Positions 1 through 11,435 of a stretch of DNA of 64,000 nt are shown piece by piece (position 1 is the first letter of the stretch; the number at the start of each line of letters is the position of its first letter). The stretch covers positions 126,501-190,500 of the forward strand of contig BDSI01000030.1 in assembly GCA_003117195.1 (NCBI GenBank), given 5' to 3'. The position numbers and the translations under genes are program-made. The DNA is from Eudorina sp. 2006-703-Eu-15 (Eukaryota; Chlorophyta; Chlorophyceae; Chlamydomonadales; Volvocaceae). Below the pieces are notes generated by a model. The model saw only the letters and a program-made list of their open reading frames with translations, did no database searches and was not told where the DNA came from.

Positions 1-3000
1 GGCGAAGTCCCGGAAGGGCAAGAAGGCTTGGAGAAAGAATATTGATACAAGCGAGGTCAGTTCGCTAGCCATTTCGTGTTGGGTCAGCATTGCATGCCGG
101 CGGCGCTGCTTTTGACAGACGCCGCTTCCTGAGGGTCGTTGGCCATCTTTACTCGTGAAGAAACAAATTTGTCGTTTGCGCCTGGTCCCGGAACTGCCTG
201 CGCAACCCCGTGTGGCAGCAGCAACGCGAATCGTCGCGCTGCGACACCACCGGCTAAATGCACCATGGTATCTCAACACCATCAACACATAACATAACAT
301 ATGACCCCCTTCATACGGCCTTAAACTGTTTCGGCCCTCCCACCTGCTCATGTACCCGTTCCTCCATCCCCAGGTCGAGGCCTTTCTTGAGGAGAAGACC
401 TACCAGGAGCGTCGCGGACCGGCAGCTAAGGAGCTCAAAGATGATCAGCTGTTCTTCGTTGACACGGTGGGGTGGGCGGGGGCCATGAGGGTGGGTAGCT
501 GGGTACGGCCGGTCTGGTGCAGGAAGGCCTCGTGGCTGGAACCGGGCGACGGCGAAGCGCGGGGCGGCCGGCGAATCCTGGTACACCCCATCCGCCTGAA
601 GGGGTTCAGGACGGGTTCGTTGGGGGACACACACCTTGGTAGTCCCGGCCGCCCTTCCCCGCCGCCCTTCCAACTGTTTAGGGGTGCGCGTGCGGTTGCG
701 GATAATGTGAAAAACCCTCGAACACCTAAAAGATGTTACCCGTGCATGGACATTTGACAGAAAGCAGGAGGACCATGTAAGTATATATAAGATCCATATA
801 TATAAGATCCACAAAATTCATTCGTAAAACCAACCATCCGGAGAACACCGGTCGAGAGAGAGAGCGACTGGCCCGCATACGGTACTCGCCTTCTCTCACT
901 TCCCTCGCGAATGGCCCCTCCCTGAAGACCGCCGATGTGGAGGGGGCCACGGCGGTGGCGGAGGGCAAGCGGCCCGCCAAACGGCGCCGGGAGGAGGCCG
1001 CCGCCAAGCCCCTCCGCTCCGAGCTCATCATCGCGGAGGCCCACAAGGCGAAGCCGCTGAAGCTCGCGCCGCCGCCTCGAAAACCGACATCAGCAGCAGC
1101 AGCAGCAGGAGCAGCAGGAGCAGCAGCAGCAGGAGCCGGGAAGTCGTCCAAGCGCGCGGTCGTGACAGCTACAGCCGGGCAGAATGGCAAACGGCGGCAC
1201 GGGCAGGGCGCGGGCTCGCACCCCCTGGACCTGTGGGGCGATGAAGATCTGGTAAACCCGGATCTGGATCTCGGCGCGAAGGCGGCGCCGGGGCCCGGCA
1301 GCGCAGCGCTGCTGGCGGCGGCGGCGGCGGCGGGGACGGGGGCGGGGCGGAATGGGTCGGGTAAGAAGGCGAGGAAGGCGGCGGACAAGGCGGCGGCGGT
1401 GGAGCCGGAGCTGGCGGCCGCGACGGCGGCGGTGCGCGCCATGGGGCCCACAGCACGGCCGCTGCGGCGGGGCAAGTCGCCACCGGCGGCGGCGGCGACG
1501 CAGCCGCCGCCACCGCGGGTTAAGGCGGTGGCGGTCGATATCCCGGGGTGTTCCTTCAACCCTGATGCGGAACACCACCAGGTGGGGGGGGGTTTGGGCG
1601 GCACCGGAGGGGTGAGGTGCATGACCGCAACACGAGGCAATATGGTGATATGTATCCGGTTTGGGTTGCGGGTTTGGTAGTGTGTATTGGTGTATGGTTT
1701 GAGTTTCGGGTTTAGGGTTTCTTCTCGCGACACCACGAGCACGCACATTGCTCAGCACCCATGCTCTTGCTTGGGCGTCCGACAGCCCATGACACAAACG
1801 ACACATACCTCTCGCGGCTCTCTCATTCCGTCACAACCCTCTTGACCCATCCGGGTGTTCGTTTATGGGTTTGCTTTATCTTTATAGACCGCTGACCGCC
1901 CTCCCGCCCTGACCGCCCTCCCGCCCTCCTCCCGCCCTCCCCCCTCCCCTCCTCCCCACAGGACGCTCTGGCGCTCCTGGTGGCCGCTGAGCTGCGGAAG
2001 GAGCTGCGGAGGGAGCTGCTGCCCAGTGCCCCGCCGGAGGAGGTGGAGGCGCCGGAGGGGCGGCCGCTCAGTGAACTGGAGGCGCTGCAGGCAGGGAGGG
2101 GCTGGGGGGGGTTGGGGGGCGATGGAGGGTTTGGGGGGCGATGGAGGGTTTGGGGGGCGATGCAGGGTTTGGGGGGCGATGGGGGAGGTGCGCCCATGGG
2201 GGGGGTGCTCCGGGGATGATGACGCAACGGCAGAGCTGGGTGAGGACACGATGTGTGTGGTACAGCATGGTGTTGGAGGTGGTGGTGGTATGATGTTCCC
2301 TGCGCTGCGCTTAGCTGTCTGCCTCCACTGCCCCACACCCCTTTGTCAAAGAAGACAGCGAAATCGCGAAACAACCACCCCCCCCTCCCCCGCCCGGCGG
2401 CTCCCCGCCGCTTCTCAGGTGGATGCGGCGTCCAGCGACGAGGAGGAGGAGGACGACGATGCCGCCCAGGACCCCAATGCCATTCCGCTTGCCGGGGAGG
2501 ACGATGGAGACGGTGGCGATGAGGACGGAGGCGACGAACTCGACGATGGAAAATCAGGGAAGAAGAACAAAGCTTTGGAGAAAAAGAGCCGCAAGGACCG
2601 GAACAAGGAGGTGGGTTCCTCGTCATGCACAGGTTCACCCACATGTGTGCACCTATGGAGACTGGTGACGTGGGAAGGGGGTTCGGCGATAGGGGGGCTA
2701 TGCGGTTGGGTGCCGTCCTGGGGCTGTCAGACAGTCAGTCCGGGGGCAACAGGGAACTCGGGAGGTCGAGACTGGGTACCTGGCGTGGGTCCGTGGCGGG
2801 GGTGGGGCGGGGGTGGGGGTGGGGGTGGGGTGGGGGTGGGGGTGGGGGTGGGGTGGGGGTGGGGGTGGGGGTGGGGTGGGGGTGGGGGTGGGGGTGGGGG
2901 TGGGGGTGGGGTGGGGGTGGGGTGGGGGTGGGGGTGGGGTGGGGGTGGGGGGGGTGGTGGGGTGGGGGTGGTGGTGGTGATGGCGGTCTCCTCTGGGAGT

Positions 3001-5511
3001 GTCTGAATCTCTGAAAGTTTGTCTGGCTCAGCTCCATACAGCGTGTAGGAGCCGTGTGCTATCCCTCCAAGCCGCCTCTGCGATGGCAACAAGCACCACC
3101 CTCCCCGTCTCCTCATCTTCTTCCTCCTCGTCACCCCCACCCCCACTACCCCCATTATCCCCACTAACCCCCACCACCCAATTTCCTATCCCCACCACCC
3201 CCACTGCCCCCACTATCCCCGATCCCCGATCCCGCGACTCGATACCTCGGACATCAGGCCCGTCGTAAGGCCGCGGAGGCGGAGGCGGTGGAGCGGCGGC
3301 GGCTCAAGGCGCAGCGGCGGGAGCTTCAGTCACTGACTGACGTACAGGCGGCACTGGAGGAGGAGCAGCGGGAGAAGGTGGGGGCGGAGGGGCGGGAACG
3401 GAGGGCACAGGAAACCGGTAGACGTGTTGCAGCTGCAGGGCGTGGGATACAGAAGAGAAGAAGCGCTGCTGCCAGAGCAGAGGTCCGGGGGGCTGGAAAT
3501 GAGGGGCGGGAACGGAGGGACGGGAACAGAGAGGCTGGCGGGGAGGGATCGCCGCTTTAGGGGGCATGTTGAGTGCACTAACTTCGGAAATGAAAGTGGG
3601 ATGGATTGCCCGCATCGCTGGACCGGCTGGACGTCTGCGTGTGGTGGCAGTGGTGTGATGGCGATGGTTCTTTTCCGCCGATTGCCAGCCACACGCTCCA
3701 TCACTCTACCGCCGCTCAATCACTCAAGTCGCTCAAAAGCTTCCGATGCGATTGATGCCCGGAGCAGTAGCAACAGCAGCAGCAGCAGCAGCAGCCGTAG
3801 CAACAGCAACCGCAACACTGGCAGGGTCAGGGCCGAACAGGCCTTCCCGAGCCCCGCCCCTCGCTTGCGCAACCTCACCACCACCATCGCCATCGCCACC
3901 GCCACCCCTACCACCGCCACCACCACTACACAGGAGATCCGGCGGCTGCGGCGCGCGGCGATGTTGGAGGAGCGGGCTGCCACGCTGCCGCCCCGGCTGG
4001 GCAAGCTGCGCTTCGAACCCCCCTCCGTGCAGGTGGGGAAGAGGGAGTGCGGAGGGCTTGAACCCCATGTGTTTGGGTGTGGCTGTGTGTGAACGAAAAC
4101 TGAGCCGCGAGAAGCTGTGGCTGCGCGCGTGTGTGTGTGTGTGGCTGTGTGTGTTTTGGGAGGGGTGTTGTACGTCTCTCGAGGCCGTCCTGACGCCGCT
4201 GCGCACCTGCCGTCGGGGTCCTGGCGGCGGCTGTTGCGCTGTGGGCCGCTGGCCCTCCTGCCGCCGTTACCGCGACACACCTCCTGCGGCTCTCCTCGCC
4301 TCGTCCAACCCGCAGCCCCCCGCGCCCCTCGCGGAGGACGTGTGTTTGCGTTGCGACCCGTCACACGCACACAACTAGATGGGCGTGCATGGCGGGCTTG
4401 TCATTAAACACAACTAGCTGGGCGTGCATGGCGCACGCTCCTGACCTGCCTGCCTACGAACACACATAGCTGGAGTCCTCGTTTCTCGCGGCTCAGGTTT
4501 CTTATACACACACACGCACACTGACACACACATTTAGGATTTATTGTCTAGGGTAAATACACATGTTCGAAACATTCTGAATGTGTTTCGAATTGGTTGA
4601 TATATATGTGGAGATACGCACACACATGCGCACACGCGCAGGTGCTGACAAGCGATGAGAAGACGGGCAGTTTGCGGCAGGTGGTGCCCTGCGCGATGCT
4701 GGCCGCGGACCGGTTCAAGAGCCTGCAGCAGCGGGGGCTGGTGGAGCCGAGGAAGCCGCAGCCATTCAAGGAGAAGCGGTGCGAGGGGCAGACAGGGGCG
4801 GAGAGGATTGGTGGTGGTCGGGATTTGGGTTTGGGTTTGGTGGGGCGCGGGGGCGGGGGCGGGGGCGGGGTTTGGGATTTGGGATGGGTTCAGCCGGCCC
4901 GTCAAGCAATCAAAGCCGCTGGGGGTTTGCCCCGGGTGTGCCCGTGTTGGACGAGAAACGCGCCCGACCCGAGCCAGTGACCAATACACTCACAATGTTC
5001 ACCTGATGTGTACGAATATGTACTGTACGGATGGTCGGATGGCCTCGTCACGATTCCGCTGTGTGCATCCTTCACTCTGTCGTTCTTGAAGATCAATGAC
5101 CACCTCGGCGTCCACACATGCCGGCACTGGTTTGGGCCCGGCGGGTTTCTCTCTACACACACCCACAAACACCCGGGCGCCGCAAGCAGTCACAAGCCCG
5201 CACACGCCCACACACATTCGCCCGCGGGACTCGGCCTCTCTCTCACATCCTCACGCACGCCTACATACATACGTCCTCACACACGCACACACACACGGCT
5301 CGGCTCAGCTTTCCTCTTTGCTAGCACACACACACGCGCCCTCACGCCCCCAACACGCAGGCGCAAGGTCACGTACGAGAAGGGCGCGCGGTTCGAAAAG
5401 GCCGCCGAGGCCTCCGCCCAGGTCAGGGAGCTCACCCACCGCAACAAGAAGGCGCGGCGCCAGGCCAAGACGGCGGCGGCGAGGGCCGGCGGGGAGGACG
5501 ACTGGCTGTAG
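1..5511 (+). CDS. NOP53: NOP53 (GLTSCR2) ribosome biogenesis protein, 5'-truncated by window edge
   Basis: Exons read as 2-55, 374-466, 928-1581, 1962-2090, 2419-2610, 3258-3377, 3934-4032, 4642-4778 and 5361-5511 (TAG); phases match at every junction and give about 542 residues in the window. The family acts in the nucleolus in 60S assembly (5S RNP binding, recruitment of the exosome helicase). Seen motifs: KGKKAWRKNID at the start, YQERRG then LFFVDT, SFNPDAEHHQ at the end of exon 3, a Lys/Arg-rich KKNKALEKKSRKDRNKE stretch, an Arg/Glu-rich helix (exon 6), LPPRLGKLRFEPP (exon 7) and DRFKSLQQRGLVEPR near the C-terminus, all in the family's order. Exon 3 carries Ala/Gly/Pro expansions from GCA/GCG runs. 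The acceptor of exon 3 (928) is the least certain, and a small exon before it may be missed. The intron after 2090 appears to use a GC donor. The true start lies left of the window. Confidence 0.93.
2796..2985 (+). repeat. G-rich (GGGGGT)n minisatellite in a NOP53 intron
   Basis: About 190 bases of almost pure G/T on the plus strand, alternating GGGGGT and GGGGT units, inside the intron 2611-3257. The transcript would carry dozens of G-runs able to form G-quadruplexes. Confidence 0.9.
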
Positions 5512-5661
5512 ACCTAGGGGACGTCCGCACACGCAAGGCGCAGAAAGCGCGTGGGGCCGCATCGACCTGCCCCGCCTTGAACCAACCCGCCTGAACCTGC
5601 CCTGACCCGGCCTTCTGTTCTCTTCCTGTTTAGGGGATTGTGGTGGCAGATGCATGTCATT

Positions 5662-5666
5662 TGTAA
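5662..5666 (+). terminator. TGTAA polyadenylation signal of NOP53
   Basis: TGTAA lies about 150 nt after the NOP53 stop codon. TGTAA is the standard poly(A) signal of volvocalean nuclear genes. Confidence 0.6.
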
Positions 5667-6680
5667 TACGCGCGTGGTGGAGTGTGTTCAGCAGCAGAGG
5701 AACCCGCCCGACCGCGCCGCGTGCGTGCATGTGTGTGTATGTGCGTGTGTGTATGTGTGTGTGTATGTGTGTGTATGTGTGTGTATTGGGGAAGGTGCGA
5801 ATCGCGCGCGGCAGGCCCGGCCGCCTGCCTCGCCTGCACTGTGGGTTGCAGTTAGGTATGTCGGTAGGTTTGGAACTCGGCATCGTACGGAGCTAGGTGA
5901 GACACTCCGGCGCTTGAGAGGGAAGCAGCGGCGGAAATGAGGTTCTCAGAAAAGGTCGGTGCGCGTCGCCGCAATCCAGCCGGGGACACACGCGCGCGAG
6001 CGCGAGCGCGCGTGTGTGTGTGTGTATGTTATGCCGTGCCGTGCAGTGCAGTGCAGCGCAGTGCCGTACACATGTCCATTGCGTGCGCGGTAGTGACATT
6101 CATTAGAAGGAGCGGTGGCTACCCTGATCAGGAGGGGTTGGTTGACACCCCGGCGTCCGCTGCAGTGCGGCTGCCTGGGCTGGGCTTGGGCTGGGCTGGG
6201 CTGGGCTGGGCTGGGCTGGGCTGGGCTGGCCGCGGGCGTGTCTGGTTTGGGTTTACCCCCAATCGACGGCACGGTGATATCCGGGAAACGTGCAGGAAAG
6301 TGGTGTGCCTCCTGGAGCGCGCACAAGGAGATAAGGGTGTAGGAGCGGGTCCATTACTTCCGTTACCGACAACCAGTCTTGTAAGGCAAAAGGCCTAGCA
6401 GCACTGCGCGAGTGCACGTCACAGCCCGCGTCTCGGGGGCCAGGTGCCTCACCTGGCCTCTCAGCCTGAGGAATGCCGGGCCCGGGGCCGTGGTCGTGAT
6501 GAGCAGCTGGGGAGGGCCACCGGGGCCAACGTGCGAGCACATGGAAAGCACATATCCAGGAAGCTGCTCCCCGAACGAAATCGCTTCCGAGAGATTTACT
6601 TCCGAGAAAAAAAAGGCAGCAAGCTGTCAGCAAGCCTGCTTGATACCGAGTTCAGCAGTAGTGGTGGGTGAGGGCAGGGC
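5667..6680. other. Intergenic DNA with (TG)n and (GGGCT)n runs
   Basis: No supported gene. It holds a TG-rich microsatellite at about 5,728-5,786, a GC/GT alternating stretch near 5,991-6,027 and a 5-base GGGCT tandem repeat at about 6,177-6,228. Confidence 0.6.
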
Positions 6681-6991
6681 AAAAATAGTATAATAACGGC
6701 GGTTCTATAACAGCTCCGATTAACCCCCAACTAACTCGTGTACGGCACCCCCACCCCCCTCAGCCGTACAGGAGGTCGGTAGCGTGGCAGTCGGCAGCTG
6801 CGCGAGTGTGAGCAGGTATTTGTACGGCGGCCCAGCTCGGAAGCTACCTGACTGTAGTGACGCACGCACACGATAGTTGGTGCTAGTAGGAAGGCGCGCG
6901 AGTGGGAGCTGGCAGTTGAGCACGCACGCGTGTGGGAAGCTGCGTCTGAGCACGGTGGATCACGGCGGGGTGTGGTGGTTGGCGTGCAGCG
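6681..6991 (+). repeat. Left terminal inverted repeat of the 10.1 kb element
   Basis: Reverse-complement match to 16483-16796. The inner boundary lies where the match stops after TTGGCGTGCAGCG. Confidence 0.8.
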
Positions 6992-7989
6992 CGAGTGGGA
7001 GTGCATGGTCGTGCGCGCGCCGTCTGGGAAGCTGCTGCGTGTGTGAGCTGCGTGTAAACTCAGAGAGACGTATGGGGCTGGTACGGTTTCCATAAGCTGC
7101 CTCTGGGCGCACACGGCTTCACGCGGCTGACAGTTGAGCCCGAGCGGGGGTGCGACTCGCTGGAGTGCATGATAGGCGCTGGGGGGCACGCGCGGGCGGG
7201 GCGCAGGAAACTCGGCGGTGACTCGCGCGAAACTGGGGTAAAACTCATGCGAAACTCATAATGGAGCAGGGCTCGTATCTTGAGTACCTTTGAGCAAAAA
7301 ATGGCCGTTTGGCCGTTTCCTGATCCAACGGTTCGAGCCGTTTTCCTCAGCGTAGAGCAAAAAGGGCTACCCAAAACACCTAAAAGCTTTGGCTTGTGCC
7401 GTGGAATGGCCCTCTGGCATTCATACCCAGGGTAAACCGGGGGCAACCCCCGGGTACCTCCCTACGGGGCTGGGTAGGGAAACGTATCCCGGGGTAACCC
7501 TACCGTAATTCCACCCTAGTAAAATCTGTTCATTTATGTGAAGCCCTTGGTCGCCTAGTCCTTCATGTGTTGTAGAAGGAGGTGGTGAACTGTTTGGGCT
7601 GTCCGCCAATTCGTGTAACTGTCCAACAGTCCAAGTTGTACAATTTTGCTTGGTCATGGCGGCCGGAATGCAAACAGTGCTGCTGATTATTCTCATACTA
7701 TTACAAATGAGTTACTTCCTATCACCTCAACTTACATAGGCGAATATTGCTGCAATTACTGATTAGTGACAACTGAAACGGAACGGAAGCCATGCGCAAA
7801 CTAAGTGAAATGTCATAAATATTAAAGTCGAGAGCTTTGTAGTGTAAAAGATTGCGACGGCCCGACTCTTTACTCAACCAGCACCGCGCGTGTAAGATGT
7901 ATCCGGCAGGACGGAGGCTGCCAGTGCTGGACCATGTGGGCGGGAAAGGCGGATCTTTCAACCTTCATGGGACTGCACTTCAACGAACG

Positions 7990-8350
7990 CGTGCCTTGTG
8001 TTGCCGGCCTGGTAGGCGGTGTCTGACTGCGCGCCGGTTGCTGGTACTGTTCCCAACGTTGGCGTGCTGGCCCAGCAGGCCGTGTTTGCGTGTGGAAGCA
8101 AGGCGGGCGTGCAACGGGTTCCCGTCGGGCTGGCGCGGCCTGGCGAAGTAGCATTCAGGTGAGGCAGCCAAGGTGTCAGGCTCAGGGAGGGCGCTTGCCG
8201 GGGACGCTCGGGTTGCTTAACTAAACACAAATCGAACGGGAAGGCCGCCCTAGAAGCCGCTGGTAGCATGGGTCGGTGGGGCACGCAGGCTGACGCGTGC
8301 CTTGTGTTGCCGGCCTGCGCTGGTAGGCGGTGTCTGACTGCGTGCCGGCT
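7990..8350 (+). repeat. Two direct copies of a roughly 45-base segment inside the element
   Basis: The segment starting GTGCCTTGTGTTGCCGGCCT and running through GTAGGCGGTGTCTGACTGCG occurs at about 7990-8036 and again at about 8298-8345, the second with a 5-base insertion. No coding potential recognised. Confidence 0.7.
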
Positions 8351-9194
8351 TGAAATGGCGGGGCTTTTGACACGCTGGAGGCAGTTCTGCGCATGCAACC
8401 GACATCCTGGGACCCAGAAACGTGCCAGCAATGCACGGGGATGCATTTCTACCAAGGCAGAATGCGGTTTGCAAGGGTCTTGGGTTCCGCCCCCTGATCG
8501 AATTTTTTGGTTTTCAGGTCGGGGAAAGCTCAGCCTGAGCTTTCCACTCAAAATAAGATACGAACCCTGTAATGGAGTGAAACCGACAAGAAAGGGGGTT
8601 TCCCCCCAAGGGAGAAATGAGCCGAGCCCACACCGCGTGTACTAGGCGACATAATGTAACGGGCTGAGTAAAATGTAACGGGCTGAGTGGAAAACGTCAC
8701 ACGGGGCACCGACAAAACTGGCCAGCATGGGCTGGTGCACGACAACAGAGTCTGTGCGCCAGGAGGCACACGCCACAGGACCGCGGCAAGTCACAAAGTC
8801 AGGGCGCATATTTACAAAGGTCACAAAGCACTGCCTGCGAGGACAGCAGCAGCAGAGTGGGTCCGCAATGCAAGGTGCGAGGCGGAAGCAAGGAAGCATG
8901 GGGGTGTTGACGGAAGTGTAGGGGGCTCAGCCCAAAAAATGGCCATTCTTGCGGGGCCCCCCTCCAACCTTGCTAGCGTATAATTAGCTGTAAACATTAT
9001 CGTATTTACGGGGACAGTGAACGTTGGGGGTAAGCCGCTCCACGCTCGTTCAATTCATTGCCGTGCGCAGCGGGCAATAAGCGTCCGGGCTCAGGTTCTC
9101 ATGCAGCTGCTTCGCAAGCAGCCAGAGCTAGAAAGCGGCTTCCTGCTGCTTTGAGGGTGGTCTGCATTCCTGACACAGGCAGTTTCAGAGCCGC

Positions 9195-9292
9195 TCAGCC
9201 TCTGGAGGGATCTGCACAAGCCTCTGAAGGGCTCTAGAGGGCTCTGAAGGGCTCTGAAGGGCTCTGGAGGGCTCTGGAGGGCTCTGGAGCGA
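9195..9292 (+). repeat. Short tandem repeat, 10-base GGGCTCTGGA-type unit
   Basis: About nine imperfect copies of a GGGCTCTGGA/GGGCTCTGAA unit inside the mobile element. The rest of 9.3-11.4 kb contains no gene that I can support. Confidence 0.75.
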
Positions 9293-11435
9293 GGTTGGTG
9301 ACGCGCATGCTTGTCGGGCCAGTACCCAGTTGGCCTACTATCCAGTTGCAAAGGCCGTGGCAACCCACGCAATGCCGAAAGCCACTTGATGAGGTGGGTA
9401 TTACGGACTTAATAAATTCCAGACGGTGAATGTTTGGCAGGCCGGTAGCACCGCACCACAGCCCAACGGTCGTACAACTAACATGGAGCACAACCCAACA
9501 CAAACCCTAGACCGCCAGCTCTTACTGGCATTCACCACTAGCCCATGTACCCTGCAGTGCTTTAGCACCTGTAATAGCCGCGAGAGGAAGGCACGGATGC
9601 CGCATGCCTGTGGCAAGCTGGGTCAGTCGCTGGGCTACTCCAATCAGGTTGTATGGCTGAGCACGGCTCAGTGTATGTTAAGCTGTGGGTCTACCTCTGA
9701 CCCGGGCCCGACATATGGCCGCCGAAGCCTACCAGTCTCTCTCGGACTGGCGAGAGCGCCCTCACAGCAAGGCACTCAGAAACACAGCCTACGGCAGCCA
9801 GGTCCCATGGGCACCTGGACTAGCCGCGATAACGTGGCACCTGATGCCTGCACTCTTACTTAGCAGCAACGCTAGGTGATAGGAGACACAGACTTCAAAC
9901 GCAGAAAGACCCTAGCCGACGCAAGACACACATCCTCAGCAGCTGTCTGTACTTGCAACCCGACACCTCGCTGCACCTCATAAATCCTCAAACGCTGGAG
10001 AAGGACAGAGTCGGCGAGTATGCAAAAAAGAGCCACCGCACTAAGCCACTCACGGCGCCCGCAACATCCACATGACAGAGCTGCTGCGAAAGAAAGGTGC
10101 CAGCAAGCGTAATCGTACACGAGCAAGCCGCTTCCGGAACACGTGCCTCACCTCTCACCAACACACGCACTGACATACACACACATGTCACGTTTTGCTG
10201 GGTTCATTGCGATAACAACGCGAGGATCGCACGCACACACAGCATTGTGGTGTGAGTCCGCGTGGCCAAGCAAGGTAGCCGACCCGCACCAGCTGGTAGT
10301 ATCCCGAGCGCGCCAAAAGCGCGCCAAAAACCAACAGAGCTCTTCCGACACCGCAGCATTCTTTTTGGGCGGGGCCCCAACGCGAAGCGCGTTCGGGGGG
10401 CCCCGCCCCCTAGGATTACCCCTGTCGGTGTGTCCGCCGTGTGTCCGCCGTGTGTCCGTAACGGCCAAACGTTCATTATCCGCTAAACTAATTCGCAATG
10501 TTTGTCATATTAATTGTCCTCTATTGCAAGGTATCTTTGGTTTGGCCGAATTGTATGCGCACAAACGAAAGCTCCGCGGTCTCGATGGACCCGGGTCAAC
10601 GTCCACCCGACGCCTCTCGCGCTCATCTTTGTTGCAACAGGTGCCGCGTGATGAATACGCGGATTAGGAATGGGCAGCGCGTGCTAAATTGAACTTCCAT
10701 AGTGTTCTGATGTTTGAACATCAAGATGCCACCAACATCAAGATTTGCCTTTCTGTCTTGCCAGATGAATACAATTCAACATATGTATTGCATCAAAGTT
10801 TCAAAATGCAAAGGGATAGCATACCGAGTACCAACAAGTTCTCCAGTTCCGATGGCCGAGCGAAGTCCGGGTCTCACCGCGGCTTTCTCGCACCCTGTTT
10901 TTGCCTTATATTTGCTATGTAACTATTGATGGCAAACTTTAGAGGTTCACGTCTGCTGCGGGCGTGCAACTGAAGGGCTGAAGGACTGCATGCTTGCCGA
11001 CGGACCAAACAACTACAGCTTCACGGAAAAACAAGAATGCTTCAAGCTTGCTTTTTGATATCTGCTTGACAGACGGATGTGGTAGTGCAGAGGCGTCTAG
11101 CGTTACGATAATAATGCAGATGCGATGACCGCCGTTGGCGGCGCGTAGGTTTCGGGGCTACCCTACCTGCTTGACCTTGCTCAATCTATGCACGCCGATC
11201 CACCTTCAACATCAACGACACCCTCAATGGCACCCTTTCACTCTCTCACACTCTTGCGCGGTAACAGAGTTTCCGTTGTAAAGCAAGCGGCCTGTACGGA
11301 TTGTAGGGGGCCCCGCCCTACCTTTTTCCGGCTCCAAGGAAGCCGACCCCCTACTTGTCTTTTTAGGGTTCGGGCAATGGGTACATTACATACGCATGCG
11401 GGCAAACTAATCGGAGTCAATACGCGACCCAACAT

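Noticed and set aside
937..1806. Overlapping long frames on the minus strand opposite NOP53 exon 3
   Set aside because: Shadows of a GC-rich exon; only the plus frame matches the NOP53 family and the splice phases.
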